Source: Cymodocea nodosa (lineage: Eukaryota > Streptophyta > Magnoliopsida > Alismatales > Cymodoceaceae). From it: DNA of 64,000 nt. The stretch is from contig CM072347.1 of assembly GCA_036874045.1 (NCBI GenBank), positions 4,342,501-4,406,500 on the forward strand, read 5' to 3'. The notes under the pieces are model-generated. The model saw nothing but the letters and a program-made list of their open reading frames with translations, was not told the DNA's origin and did not search any database. This document shows, piece by piece, positions 24,839-35,854 of this stretch; the first letter of the stretch is position 1, and each line of letters begins with the position of its first letter. Both the position numbers and the translations under genes were made by a program.

Positions 24839-26261
24839 TAAAAAGATCTCTAAATTTTGATAATGAAAAAATCAATGTAAGGAATAATCTTTTGTATTTC
24901 ACAGATCAACAGATAAACAGTTACAGTTAGTCACAAACAGATCATTCAAAGCTAACAGATAAAATTAGAATGATCGATTAGTTATTAGTCTAAGTATCTG
25001 GAAGAAGTAGATTTTCGAAAGGTTAACACCTTAAGTATCCGAAAAATCACTTAAAGACAGCAAGAGAGCTCTTCGAAAAGTTACAAAGTTAAATATCTGA
25101 AAATAAGAAAGTCTTCAGAATGTTAGATAAAGGCTTGAATTCTTCAGAAAGTTAAATCAGCTAACTATCCGAAAATCCAAGAAAATCGGAGAGTTAGAAA
25201 ATCTAACTATCCGAATAGTTAAGTCAAAAAATTATACATGTACAAAAATTGAACATACAGCAGTCAAAAGCTTAAAAGGATTTTCAGGAAGTTAGAAAAA
25301 CTAACTATCCAAAAAATGAGAAGTTTTGGAAGGTTGGAAAATTAACTATTTGAAGCTTAAGTTATTCAAATAAACACATGTAGAATTCAGAAACTTAGTC
25401 GGAAACTTAAAAGGATTTTTCGATAAGTTAGAAAAGCTAACTATCTGAAAAATAGGAATGATTGAAAGGTTATAGACTCAACTATCCGAACTTAAGGAGA
25501 AGTCACGTGTATGACTTAAAGTCCACACGTGACAAACTTAAAGACAATTTCTATTCATTGAAAGGTTATAAATAAATTTCGAAAGGTTACCACTACTAAC
25601 CGTCCAAAAATTAAAAAAAATCGGAAGGTTATCTTGAAACATCCTTTTAAATGGTAACTTACCATATTTGGACCTAGAAATTTAATAAGTACAGCAGAAT
25701 ACATCTGTTAGAAAGGAATATGATCGTTATGTTTGTTATTATAAATATAAACAGTAATCAAGAGAATTAGATAGTATTAAAAATACATATCCATACATCG
25801 AGCTCTATAGAAACAGAAGAATACATTCAAGATCAAATCTTCAGCAAAATACAAACACAAGTTTTAGAGCTTTCTGCGCAAACAAACTCTAATCTCTTCA
25901 AGCTAGTGGTTTACTGAAATGTGTCAACTAAAAACTTCAGAGATAGGTTGGTTGAAACTACGACCAGAAAGCTCAGTTTGATTGATTGATTTTTGCTTTA
26001 ACCTTAAAGCAAGTATTTGTAAGTTTTGAAAGATTAATGAAACTCAAGTATCCTTTAAGGGTAGACTAGCTATTAGTGATAAACCACCTAAAATCTCTGT
26101 GTACATTATCTTTATTTACTTTGTGTTTTTCATTAGAAAAATCATTTTATACTTGCTGAAATAAACTAACAATCAATCATCTATTATTAAGTCTTGAAAT
26201 TGCTTAAAACTATTAAATCTTACCATTCACCCCCTCTCTAGTAAGCCATTAGGTCCTAACA
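24839..26261 (+). repeat. 3' LTR of B
   Basis: A complete LTR after AAAAAGGGAGAGAT, ending TTAGGTCCTAACA. The flank GGGAG (26262-26266) corresponds to GGAAG at the left end. Confidence 0.9.
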
Positions 26262-26689
26262 GGGAGTGTCAACTAATAGGTTAACCAACTGACTAAGACT
26301 CATAAACACTTGTCAAGGCTGTCAAAACATGCCAACGTCTGTTGATAAATGGCCAATCAACCAACAAACTCACCAACACATTAGGTAGACTCCTCAACAC
26401 ATTCATAGGCATGAACCAACAACTCCATTTGGACAAGGTAATAGGTATTCAAACCAAGGATTTAAAAAATAAGACAAATCAACAAAATTTCATCAATTCA
26501 TCTCAAATTTCATTTTTATAAATATCAATATCTCATATATTCTCAACACTAATGGATCAAACAATCCATTGTTGAGGATCAATGTCGAATCAACAAATTG
26601 TTTGATCCAATGTATTTTTTGAGATGTCAAAGATTGAGATATGGTAAAATAGATGGAACAGTTACACATTCAATGCTGTGAAATAATTA
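26262..26689. other. Flank of B with a perfect-arm hairpin
   Basis: A CCAAC/CAACA-rich non-coding stretch. TGGATCAAACAAT (26553-26565) and ATTGTTTGATCCA (26597-26609) are exact inverted copies separated by 31 bases. No gene recognised. Confidence 0.5.
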
Positions 26690-27244
26690 GGTTGTGTAAC
26701 TTAGAGAATATTTTGTCCACTAAATAGTTTGCTGCTAAAGTTAAAAAAGTCATTGAAAAAGAAGTAGCAAAAGAGAAATCTTTACGTCCTCTCAATACAA
26801 TAGCTCATGAACTGATTAAAAAGAAATCTATTTTCTAGATTCAAAGAAAAATATATGTTCAAGCTACTGGAAAAACTTATAAATTTGGAAACATAGAATA
26901 TGAGCAACATATAGTAAGACAATCATAGAAAAATGCTCCTGAAGAAGAATGGGAAGAAACACCACCATTCTTCACTCCTCATTCTCTATTTGATAAATCT
27001 AGATATAAGGAGATAGTAAATTTATTGCTAGCAACTAGAGAGGGTCTGCCAACTGCCAAACATCAAGCTTCTATTGAGTTTGATCAGTGGAGAAAGAATC
27101 AAATTGAAGCTGAGGATGCTATAGGAGATAATACGATACAAGATGCTAAAGGCTACTCCACCAAACATTAAAGAATCCACCAATTGTCAAAGGCTCTACC
27201 AAAAGGTGGTTTCATCATTGTCAAGTCAAGTAACCCATTAGGGT
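26690..27244 (+). pseudogene. Decayed reading frame, not recognised
   Basis: One frame stays mostly open for about 180 codons with only three or four stops (near 26,837, 26,925 and 27,170). It has protein-like composition: charged N-terminal KKVIEKEVAKEKSL, central APEEEWEETPPFFTPHSLFD, then REGLPTAKHQASIEFDQWRK. Codon use looks like old coding DNA, not chance. It could come from a retroelement or an integrated pararetrovirus, but I recognise no domain and assign no function. There is no LTR or transposon end near it. Confidence 0.4.
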
Positions 27245-27490
27245 ATCCTAGTGAAGGGGAAAGGCCAAGAGAAAAGAAAAGGATGGAGAAGGGAAGGTGA
27301 ATTACTAAAGCATGTCAAAGGGGAAAAGGGAAAAAAAGAAATGAAAAAAAAAGAAAGGAAAAAAAGAAAAAGAAAGATATTAAAAAAAGAAAGAGAAGAA
27401 GGAACACATCTTAAAAAGAAAAAAAGAGAGAAAAAAAGGAAAAAAATAAATAAAGAAGGAGAAAATAAAAATGAAAAAATTATTACATAA
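27245..27490 (+). repeat. Polypurine low-complexity tract
   Basis: About 240 bases of almost pure A and G on the plus strand (GAAAAGAAAAGG-like). The 79-aa Lys-rich frame across it is a composition artefact. Confidence 0.8.
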
Positions 27491-27960
27491 AAATTATGCT
27501 TAAAAATTGTGAAAGCATTAAAAAAATCACAAAAATTCTAATTTTTATTTTTTAATTATGTTTGCCTATGAATACTATAAGCAATTCATGCAAAATTCTT
27601 TTAAAAAGATATTAATTACATTATATGAATAAACATTTATAATTTACTCTAAAATCTTATAAGAATTAAATTTTTAATTATTGAGATTATAGAGAAGGGA
27701 AAGAAAAAAAGAGAAGGGGAGAAAGAAGCAAAAAATGAAAAAAAAATATTACATAAAAAATGATGGAAATGTTAAAAAAATCACAAAAATCCTGATATTT
27801 TTTAATTTTTTTTAAAAATTATGTTTGCTTATGAATAGCATTCCTCTTCTACCAACCTCTTATATCCTCACAAACTTTATTTTCTATGTTTTAATTAATT
27901 CACTTGAACTTACGACATTATAGGAATAAAAATTTATAATTTACTCTAAAATCTTATATT
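27470..27960 (+). repeat. Diverged local duplication
   Basis: The first unit (about 27,470-27,665) and second unit (about 27,735-27,960) share TATTACATAAAAA, TTAAAAAAATCACAAAAAT, AATTATGTTTGC and TTTATAATTTACTCTAAAAT in the same order. Both follow a GA-rich run. Confidence 0.7.
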
Positions 27961-29410
27961 TGATACCATGTATAATCTTATTAATTTTTGTTCCATGTAT
28001 GAATTGTAACCTAAATTCTATTAAAATATAACTTGACAAATATTGAATTGTACCTAGATCCTATTGTGTAACCTAATATATATTCAAACATAACCTATTT
28101 TTTATTAAAATATATTGAATTGTCATTTGAATTATTGTATTCAACTGTAACCTAAATTTTATTAAAATGTAACTTGAATTTTAAATCATTTGTCATTATG
28201 AATTTCTTTTAGTTATTTATCAATGATTTGAAATTTTTCTCATACATGTCACTACTATATCTCTATCTAAATGATATTTTATATATGATAATTGCCTTGA
28301 AAATTTATCTAGGTATTTCTATATGCTTACAATAGCTTCTTTTATCTTATCCCTAAATTTCAAGTTAAAATTTGAAGTTTTTGACCATTTTCACAAACAT
28401 ATTAAGTTTCCAACAATATGAATATCAATCATTGATACATTTCCATTTTATGGAGAACCAATTCACGAAACAATGGAAAGGCAAGTAATGAGCTAGCGAC
28501 ATTCACAGAACATGTTTGTGATTTCAGCTAGCCATTGAACCAGCAACTTGTGATTTTTTCCTTTAGTATTTTAGTGATTTCTCCCAAAACATAAAAGAAT
28601 ATTCACAAACCAAATGCATGTTCATGAACCTTAGGAATTGCTAAAGAGATCTAGGCCATTAATGAGCATAATTCCCACATTTTCACCACAGGAAACATGT
28701 TGGAAGTAGAGGTGTATCCTAGAATGTTTATGGACATGTGGCAAGAATGAAGTTGCTAAAGTTTTCCACTTTTGATTGCCCAAATGTACCAAACATTGAG
28801 GGTATCTTCAGAGACATCTAATAATAAAAAATTCCATCAGAAAGCTTAGGATGTGAGGAATAAGTCAAAACTTATTTTAGCTTAAAAGGATGTGGCCTCA
28901 CAGAGATCTTCACCTAGAAACTTGAGGTATTGTATAGGTACCTGGAGACATCACAGAATTGATCCCTTCATGGCCAATATGGCTTAAAATGACCTTAGAA
29001 TGCGGAAAAATGTGGAGGAAGTATTGCCCTACATGTCAAGTTTCTAAGAGAAGCATAAATCCCAACATGTGGAGGTCCATGCTTTGTAAATTGTAGTTAA
29101 CACCAATGAGGGTCAACAATTATTTTTAGTCCTCCTTTTAGTCCTCCTAGTCTTATATGATCTTGTCGTCTTCCTCGTAAATCATTATTAATTTATTTTT
29201 TTACCAAGTTCTTGTGTTCCTTTGTTAGCTTACTCATTATTCTACATGAGTGGGGTGAGATGTAAGCAGCAAACCCCTCATTCCACTCATGCAACCTTCA
29301 CCCATGTATATATGCATAAAGATGAACAACAGACTCGGTAGTTACATTTCATCACAGCTAATAGATGATTAACATAAACAACTACCAGTTATGTTCATTA
29401 ACAATGCTAA
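27961..29410. other. Non-coding sequence, possible intron of the PPR gene
   Basis: No reading frame or repeat recognised. It contains one hairpin, CATGAGTGGGGTGAG (29245-29259) against CTCATTCCACTCATG (29277-29291), with 13 of 15 pairs. If the PPR transcript continues leftward, this is part of its first intron. Confidence 0.4.
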
Positions 29411-29590
29411 ATAATTGGCTTCACTTACACCAAGAAACTACAAAAGATCACCGTAGAAAATTTTGGAAGAAGTCTACATTATCTGTAACTCCAAGTCAAT
29501 CATCCAAAATTTAACGCTGAAAACGTGTACGACACATTTCCATTCAATGGACATTAGCAATGTACCAAAAACCAATTTGCAACCACGAAC

Positions 29591-29995
29591 CTTGAGCGCA
29601 GACTCCCACCGCAGGGCAGAGATACGCTCGTGTAGAGCCTCGAGGACTGTTCGGGGAAGGAGCTTCCTGGAGTTGGTGGGGCCGCGCTTCTTCTCGATGG
29701 CGGCCTTAGTGGCCTCCCTCCTCAGAATCTCGGATATGGCCTTCTTCGAGGCGACCTTCCGGTTCACCTCAACTTTCATTCTCTTCTTTTCTGCGTCCGC
29801 CTCCGCTTGCTGATTATCGACATCGACTCCCTCCCTCCCTCCGCCCGTGTTGGTGGTGGTGGCTGTGGTGGTCCAAGGATAGGGCAAGACGGAGGGGGCT
29901 CTGTTTCGCTGGTTGCGGGAATTGTTGACGTCCCATGGCCGCTTCGGCTGTTGGGAGGGAGGACAGGAAGAGGACGAGGAGGCAATGGCAGCCAT
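29591..29995 (-). CDS. Exon 1 of a plastid PPR protein (At5g48730-like), partial
   Basis: Starting at the ATG whose A is at 29995, 135 codons run to AAG at 29591, followed by GTTCGT, a possible splice donor in phase 0. The protein begins MAAIASSSSS and is Ser/Pro-rich, as expected of a plastid transit peptide. Residues ~75-135 contain NRKVASKKAISEILRREA, KKRGPTNSRKLLPRTVLEAL and HERISALRWESALK. This is the conserved block just before the first repeats of At5g48730-type pentatricopeptide proteins, which bind organellar RNA. Family members run to about 500 residues with ten or so PPR motifs. The next exon should start with a VFELLR-like helix but was not found in the window. Past the donor the frame continues to a stop at 29474 without family similarity. 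The G+C-rich exon contrasts sharply with its flanks. It is either an intact gene with a very long intron or an orphaned exon. Confidence 0.7.
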
Positions 29996-30059
29996 CGTCG
30001 CCCTTTGACGGTGGTGGAAAGTACCGGCGGCCGTGGGAATCTCGTACCCACAGATGCAA

Positions 30060-30150
30060 CTACTTGCCTTGCGCCTACGGTTTCCCGTTTATCCCGTAGT
30101 TTTCTTTTCGCCCATTTTCTTTTTTCGTTATAAATATATACTCCTTTGAT
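30060..30150 (-). promoter_or_regulatory. Possible promoter of the PPR gene
   Basis: On the minus strand, TATATATTTATAA (30129-30141) lies about 135-145 bases upstream of the PPR ATG, with G+C-rich sequence in between that would be the 5' untranslated region. A+T-rich DNA further up makes a chance TATA likely. Confidence 0.35.
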
Positions 30151-30359
30151 TGTATAGATATTATAAATATATAATCATTTGATTATAATTAAGTTATTTC
30201 TTTTTTCTTTATACTTTCACTGTCTTCAACCAGCAGTTGCACGAACTTTAATAAAATTAGATAAACTTTATGAAAATACCCTTCAGATCACCACGATAAT
30301 GATAACGTCTTCAACACTTACTCTTTATCTGGTATTATAATAAAATTATAATATTATTA

Positions 30360-32345
30360 CTATAATTACAATAATTAGTAAATTTTAATTGTTAAAATTA
30401 ATATTAATCAATTCATTAATATTCACATTATAAACATTTAAAATCATTGTATTAAGCTTAAATAGTAATCATAAATTTTTTTAATAATAATCATATATGT
30501 AAAAATCAAATCAATTATTTTAAGTAATAGTTAAAAAAATTATATTTATATTAATAACATTAATATATATATTATATAATTACAATGATTAGTAAATTTT
30601 AATTTTTAAAATTAATATTAATCAATTCATTAATGTTCACAATATAAATATTTAAAATCATTGTATTAATTTTAAATAGTAATCATTAATTTGTTTAATA
30701 ATAATCGTATATGCAAAATTCAAATCAAATATTTTAAGTAATAGTCAAATAAATTTATATTTATATTAATAAAATTAATATATATTAATGTTATTAATAT
30801 ATATCATTATTATTTATGTTTGATCATATCGAATAAAGGTGTCAATTAAGTTGAGCTATTGTAAACCAACCTTGCCTAACTAGACCGATTTTTTAAATTA
30901 GGTCAGGCCAAGTTATAATATATTAGAAAATTAGCCTATAGGTCGAGCTTAAGCTAGATCGCAAGTCTAACCTATAATCTTTTTAAATTTTAACAAATAT
31001 TTAAATATAATTATGTACATTAAATGTAAAAATATTTGATGTAATTACAAAACAATATATTTTTAATTTGAAATTAAAAATAAAATAATTATTTTAACTT
31101 TATGACTTGTGTTTGAATATATTGATGGATGATGAGTTGATGATGTCTAGATATTGATATTAATGTGATGAATCATGATTCATGATTTATGTTTGATATT
31201 CATATATTTATAAATAAAATAATGTGTTTGAATGATAAATTGATTATCAAATAACATTATAATTTTTTATTTTATTTAAAATAATAAAAAATAAATATAA
31301 AAAAATCAAAAACTTAAGTTAGATCCTTCAATCAGATCAAAATAAATAAAAAATAAAAAACTTTGATCTGACCAAAGTTATAACTTCAATTTGATTGAGT
31401 TTAAAAAAAAGTTTTAAAAAATAAAAAACTTTGATCGAACCAAAGGAAAAAATAAAAAACTTTGATCGAATCGAAGTTACAACTTTAAAATTTCAATCAA
31501 ACTAAGTTTAAAAAAAAATCAAAAACTTCGATTGGACCAAAGTTGAGCTTTAATCAAATTAAAGAAAAAAATAAAAAATTTCGATCAAATTGAAGTCAAG
31601 CTTTCATCAAACTAACGAAAAATAAATAAATAAATAAAACATTGGTTTGACCAAAGTTGAGCTTTGATCAAAATCAAAGAAAAAAAAAAAATTATAAAAG
31701 TGAGTCAGGCTATAAGTTGGGCTGAACTGTCTTGAAAAAATTTTAGGTCGAATCAAGTTGTCCTAAAAAAATTAAAAAAATTTTGGCTCAACCTGTAGCC
31801 TGAACAAGCTAATACAGTTTAGGTTAGCCTAACCCATTAACACCCGAAGTTACATTTAATACGATGGAATGTATTACATATTAATATATATATATATATA
31901 TTATAAAATTATAATAATTAGTAACTTTTAATTTTTAAAATTAATATTAATCAATTCATTAATGTTCACATTATAATTATTTTAAATCATTGTATTAATT
32001 TTAAATAATAATCATAAATTTTTAATAACAATCATATATGTAAAAATCAAATCAATTATTTTAAGTAATGGTCATAAATAAATTCATATTTATATTAATA
32101 ACATTAATATATATTAATATATTCATATATATTAATACATATATTATATAATTACAATAATTAGTAACTTTTATTTTTTAAATTAATATTGATCGATTCA
32201 TTAATGTTCACATTATAAATATTTAAAATCATTGTATTAATTTTAAATAGTAATCATAAATTTTTTAATAATAATCATATATGTAAAAATCAAATCAATT
32301 ATTTTAAGTAATAGTCATAAATAAATTTATACTTATATTGATAAC

Positions 32346-32386
<41 letters not shown>

Positions 32387-32560
32387 ATTAAATATATTCA
32401 TATATATATATATTATTGTTATTTACGTTCGATCGTACCTAAGTTACGTTTGGTACCATCAAATGTATTGCATATTAATATATATATTATATAATTACAA
32501 TAATTAGTAATTTTTAATTTTTAAAATTAATATTAATCAATTCATTAATTATACCCTCTC
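30360..32560 (+). repeat. A+T-rich higher-order tandem repeat
   Basis: The anchor AATTAGTAA(A/C)TTTTAAT recurs at about 30,375, 30,589, 31,918, 32,161 and 32,504. Each is followed by AATTAATATTAATCAATTC-like sequence. Single units are about 214-243 bases. Every second unit also carries a ~100-base piece with TTTACGTTCGATCG. A hAT-like element splits the array. The last unit is cut short at 32,550. A (TA)n run lies at 32,350-32,383. Confidence 0.8.
30838..31844. mobile_element. hAT-like non-autonomous transposon
   Basis: The left end GGTGTCAATTAAG and the reverse complement of the right end, GGTGTTAATGGG, form short terminal inverted repeats typical of hAT MITEs. The flanks are CGAATAAA (30830-30837) and CGAAGTTA (31845-31852). 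The paralogous empty repeat unit has CTAAGTTA (32439-32446) at the same place, which supports an 8-bp target duplication later mutated on the left. The 1-kb interior has GTCAGGCC and GGTCGAGC pieces near the ends, as in related plant elements, and no transposase. Confidence 0.7.
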
Positions 32561-32975
32561 CAAAAGCAAAACCTGTTAGATTGAAACTACTTAAGAACGA
32601 ATGGTGAATTGGTAGGACTGAAGAATAAAGTAGACACTTTCCACTCAAGGTTGTAGTAGAACAGTGATTATTTACGTAGAACAATCGCAGACAAAATGCG
32701 GAGACTCTTAAAAATGCACTTATACTTGTGACAAGAGAAGAATGAATAATAAAATAATAAGATTTAACATAGTTACACAACTACATAAGTTCATGTTAAG
32801 AATTTTATATTTTGATAATAATTATTATTTTACTCTATGTATGTCTTGAAACTAAAATTCAAGAAATTTTAATATAACTACATGATAAATTTTTACAAGT
32901 GTAAATCTAACAAAATAAGCCTATAAAATTTAGGTAAACTCTACGAAGGTTTATGATGTTTATATAAATGTAATA
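32561..32975. other. No recognised feature
   Basis: A+T-rich sequence. The 88-aa minus-strand frame at 32514-32780 overlaps the repeat array and has no recognisable domain. Confidence 0.4.
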
Positions 32976-33425
32976 TAATTAATTTGTTGTGTTTAAATGT
33001 TATGTAAATTTCACAGAGATTCATAATGTATTTAGATATATAAACCTAACAAAATTAATTCATTGTATTTAGATATATAACTCTCATGAAAAGTCTATAT
33101 TCAAGTAAATCTAATAAAATTAGTTCATTGTGTTTAGACTTGTAAACTTCATGAGATGTTTGTGGTGTTGATGTAAACTTAATGAAGTTAGTTTATTGTA
33201 TTTATTCTTATACAATTATGTGTACTTGTAATGTTTATACCAACTCAATGAAAATGGTTTGTTGTGTTTAACATTTTCAAACAAACATGTGTTTTTCAAC
33301 TTTACATAAAATTAATGAAGTTAGTTCATTGTATTTAAATTTTATGTATATAGACATTATTGTATTAAAATTACAGCAACTCCAAATGTAATAGAGTAAG
33401 TTCATTATATTTGAACAAACTCCAT
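32976..33425 (+). repeat. Degenerate 65-77-bp tandem repeat, seven copies
   Basis: The core TTCATTGTGTTTA and variants recur at 32983, 33059, 33124, 33192, 33258, 33324 and 33401. AAATTAATG- or TAAAATTAG-like sequence usually precedes it. The copies are old and diverged. Confidence 0.75.
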
Positions 33426-34040
33426 AGATGCAATGCTATATTTCTCAATGAACTTTATTTTATAACTTTATGATTATTGTTCCAGGTTATCTAATGAATT
33501 TTACGAAAGTTAGTTTTGTAGGAAAAATTCATTTTACATTTTATTGTAGAAACAATATAATAAGAAATGTTGTGAGAGTTGATGTTGACAAAATTAAAAG
33601 TCACGGTGAATAAAAAAACATGCAATTTAAAAATTAAAATTTAAAGCAAACAAGATTTTTAGAGATAGTGGAAGAGTGACAATCAACCCACATTTTTCCA
33701 TAGTCATGGTTGAAGAACTGAAGTTCATGGATTAAGTGTGCATTCAGTCATGTACATGTGTGTATGATGATAAATTTGTGTAAGTGCTAAGGTGGACGTA
33801 ACAACACAACACTAGAAAACCAAACACCAAAGCATTTACATAAGAGTTGCTAATCGAGAGAGCATGGTTGATCAATCCTTAGAGAAGCATGAAGATTCAA
33901 GTCATTCAAAATTAAGCTTTTTCAACTTTGTTGAGCTTTAATCATTTTGAGAGAAATGAGTATTTTCATATGTTTTGATTTGTCAAAGTTGTTCTCTTGG
34001 TTTTTAAACTTTTCTAAAAATCTATTCTACTTGGAGTATA
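33426..34040. other. Left flank of element C
   Basis: Non-coding, nothing recognised. It ends at GTATA (34036-34040), which should be the left target duplication of C; the right one is lost. Confidence 0.4.
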
Positions 34041-35654
34041 TGTTGAGTATTTTGTTTTGATGATGTGTGTTAAATGAAAATAATCATATTTGTTAAATTA
34101 TTATTGCTTGTGAAAAGAAATTAAAATCATCAATTAATACAAAAAAAGCTTACTGATATAAATACTTGTCTGTATTGGATATAAAATTATACTAAGTTAA
34201 TAACTAGTTGTTTCATTGCATTAATTTCTCATTTAACTAAACATTAAGTTGATGTGTGTTTTTATTGAAAAGCATGATATGTTTTAAAGTTATATTTTCT
34301 ATATCATGAATAGTGCACGTTTAGACAACTCGTTAAGTTAGAGTTTCATTTGTATAGAGATCATGTGAGAACTCGTTAAGTTAGAAGCTTAAAGGTTAAA
34401 ATAGCTCACATGAGAACTCGTTAAGTTAGTGAGTAAAAGAAGAGACGAACTCGTTAAGTTAGTATTGTACACGTGGTGAAATTATAAATTATGAATGTTA
34501 TATTGTATCACGTAAGGTGCACATGTTTAACTTGTTAAGTTAACATAACTAAACACGTTGAGTTGCTATATTGAACACTAAGGCAATGCATTAGGTTAGC
34601 GTTATAAACTTAAGTTATTATTTTTGCACGTGGTAAAATTCTTATTATAAAAACATTTGTTTTTTTTACTAGTTCGTTGAGTTATCGTAATGCAATGAAG
34701 ATAGTTTGTTGAGTTATCCATAACACCATGGAGTTAGTTCGTTGAGTTAACTACAGTACTTGTCACGTGAGTTGGCACATGAGGAACTTGTTAAGTTAGA
34801 GACGTTAAGTTATATATATACTTGTGTTACTCGTTTAGTTAACATTAAAGTAACGACTTATTATTATACTTGATGAAAAATTTTAGAAGAGAAAGTTTAT
34901 TTTGCAGGAAATTTTTCAGAGATCTAGGATTAATGATTAAAGAAAATTTGAAATGTAAACGTGGGTTAAAACGTGTGTATTTCGATGAAGGAAAAAGAAA
35001 AGACATGAATAAGTGGAAAAATGGTAGTGATTAATTGTAGAGGATATGCATGAAATGAAGATATAGTATAAAAGGCATAGAATTCTCGTTGATCAGTTAT
35101 CCCTGCACATCAAGAAAAAAATCTTTTCAGGGATCAAAAACACCTCTTCGAGGGAAAAACTCTCAGGTGGAAGAAAATTCAGTAAAGCATAAAAAGGTAA
35201 GATATATGTCACTGAAGATTTGAAGTATCAAATGGAAGAAAATTCAGTGAAGTAGAAAAGGTCAGATTTACATCACTGAAGATTTAAAGTATTAGAAGAA
35301 AGCAAATACAGTGAAGCAAAAAAAGGGAAGATATATGTCACTGAAGAATTGTTGAAGAAGAAAGAGAAGAAGAAGAAGAAAGATTTCAAACAGAGAGAAA
35401 TGTTTTAAATTTCGTAAATTAGTTTTCTTTGTTTGTAGTTATGAAATTGTTTAAATGATACATGGTATCGAGATATAATTGCATCTACAATTTCTAAGGA
35501 GAATTGAATTGTATATTGTAATTGAAACCTTGAATAAAAATGATTTTATGAAAACAGTGTCTCGACTTGTTTTTGAGTTTTAAAGTTTCAATTATATTCA
35601 AAAATATTGAAAAACACAATTCAGCCCCCTCTTGTGTAGCCATCAGATCCTACA
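34041..35654 (+). repeat. 5' LTR of C
   Basis: It starts TGTTGAGTATTTTG and ends CAGATCCTACA (1614 bases). AACTCGTTAAGTTAG or close variants recur many times between 34,330 and 34,800, usually within tens of bases of CACGTG-like motifs. TATAAAAG at 35067-35074 is the likely TATA box. Confidence 0.9.
35067..35074 (+). promoter_or_regulatory. LTR TATA box of C
   Basis: TATAAAAGGCATAG is kept in all four LTRs of this family in the window: 35067, 41366 (with one change after the TATA), 53351, and on the minus strand 62038-62045. It therefore marks the probable start of the R region. Confidence 0.75.
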
Positions 35655-35674
35655 AGTGGTATTAGAGCTTTGTT
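35655..35674 (+). promoter_or_regulatory. Primer-binding site of C
   Basis: AGTGGTATTAGAGCTTTG follows the LTR end and matches the initiator-Met tRNA primer site TGGTATCAGAGC at nearly every base. Confidence 0.8.
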
Positions 35675-35854
35675 AATAATCTTTGATATAAAATCGATAC
35701 CAACTTATTTAATATCATTGCTTATTCTGCCTTCCTTGTTTTTAAACAGAAATTAATATCTGAGCATACCTTTAACTTTCTTGATTTAAGGCTGAAGTTG
35801 TTTTAAAGTTTTTAGACTGTTTAAAATCAAATAGGTTGAAAAATCTAATGTAAG

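Larger units (their letters stand above)
18331..26261 (+). mobile_element. Copia LTR retrotransposon B with internal tandem duplication
   Basis: Full-length LTRs of equal length (1423 bases) lie at both ends, starting TGAAAAGACTTCC on the left (TAAAAAGATCTCT on the right) and ending CCTAACA. The flanks are GGAAG and GGGAG, a 5-bp target duplication with one change. The internal region has lost most of gag, the protease and part of the integrase. Its RNase H-to-LTR end is tandemly duplicated, so the order is LTR, gag start, integrase piece, RT, RNase H, partial LTR, RNase H, LTR. The LTRs resemble A's in motif content but are a different family. Confidence 0.9.

Noticed and set aside
27251-27490. 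Open frame of 79 residues, almost all Lys, Glu and Arg
   Set aside because: It lies in a pure A/G tract; a purine-only strand can hardly contain stops in some frames.
29463-30133. Plus-strand frames (116 and 108 residues) and other minus-strand frames over the PPR exon
   Set aside because: They are shadows of the minus-strand exon, which alone shows family motifs.
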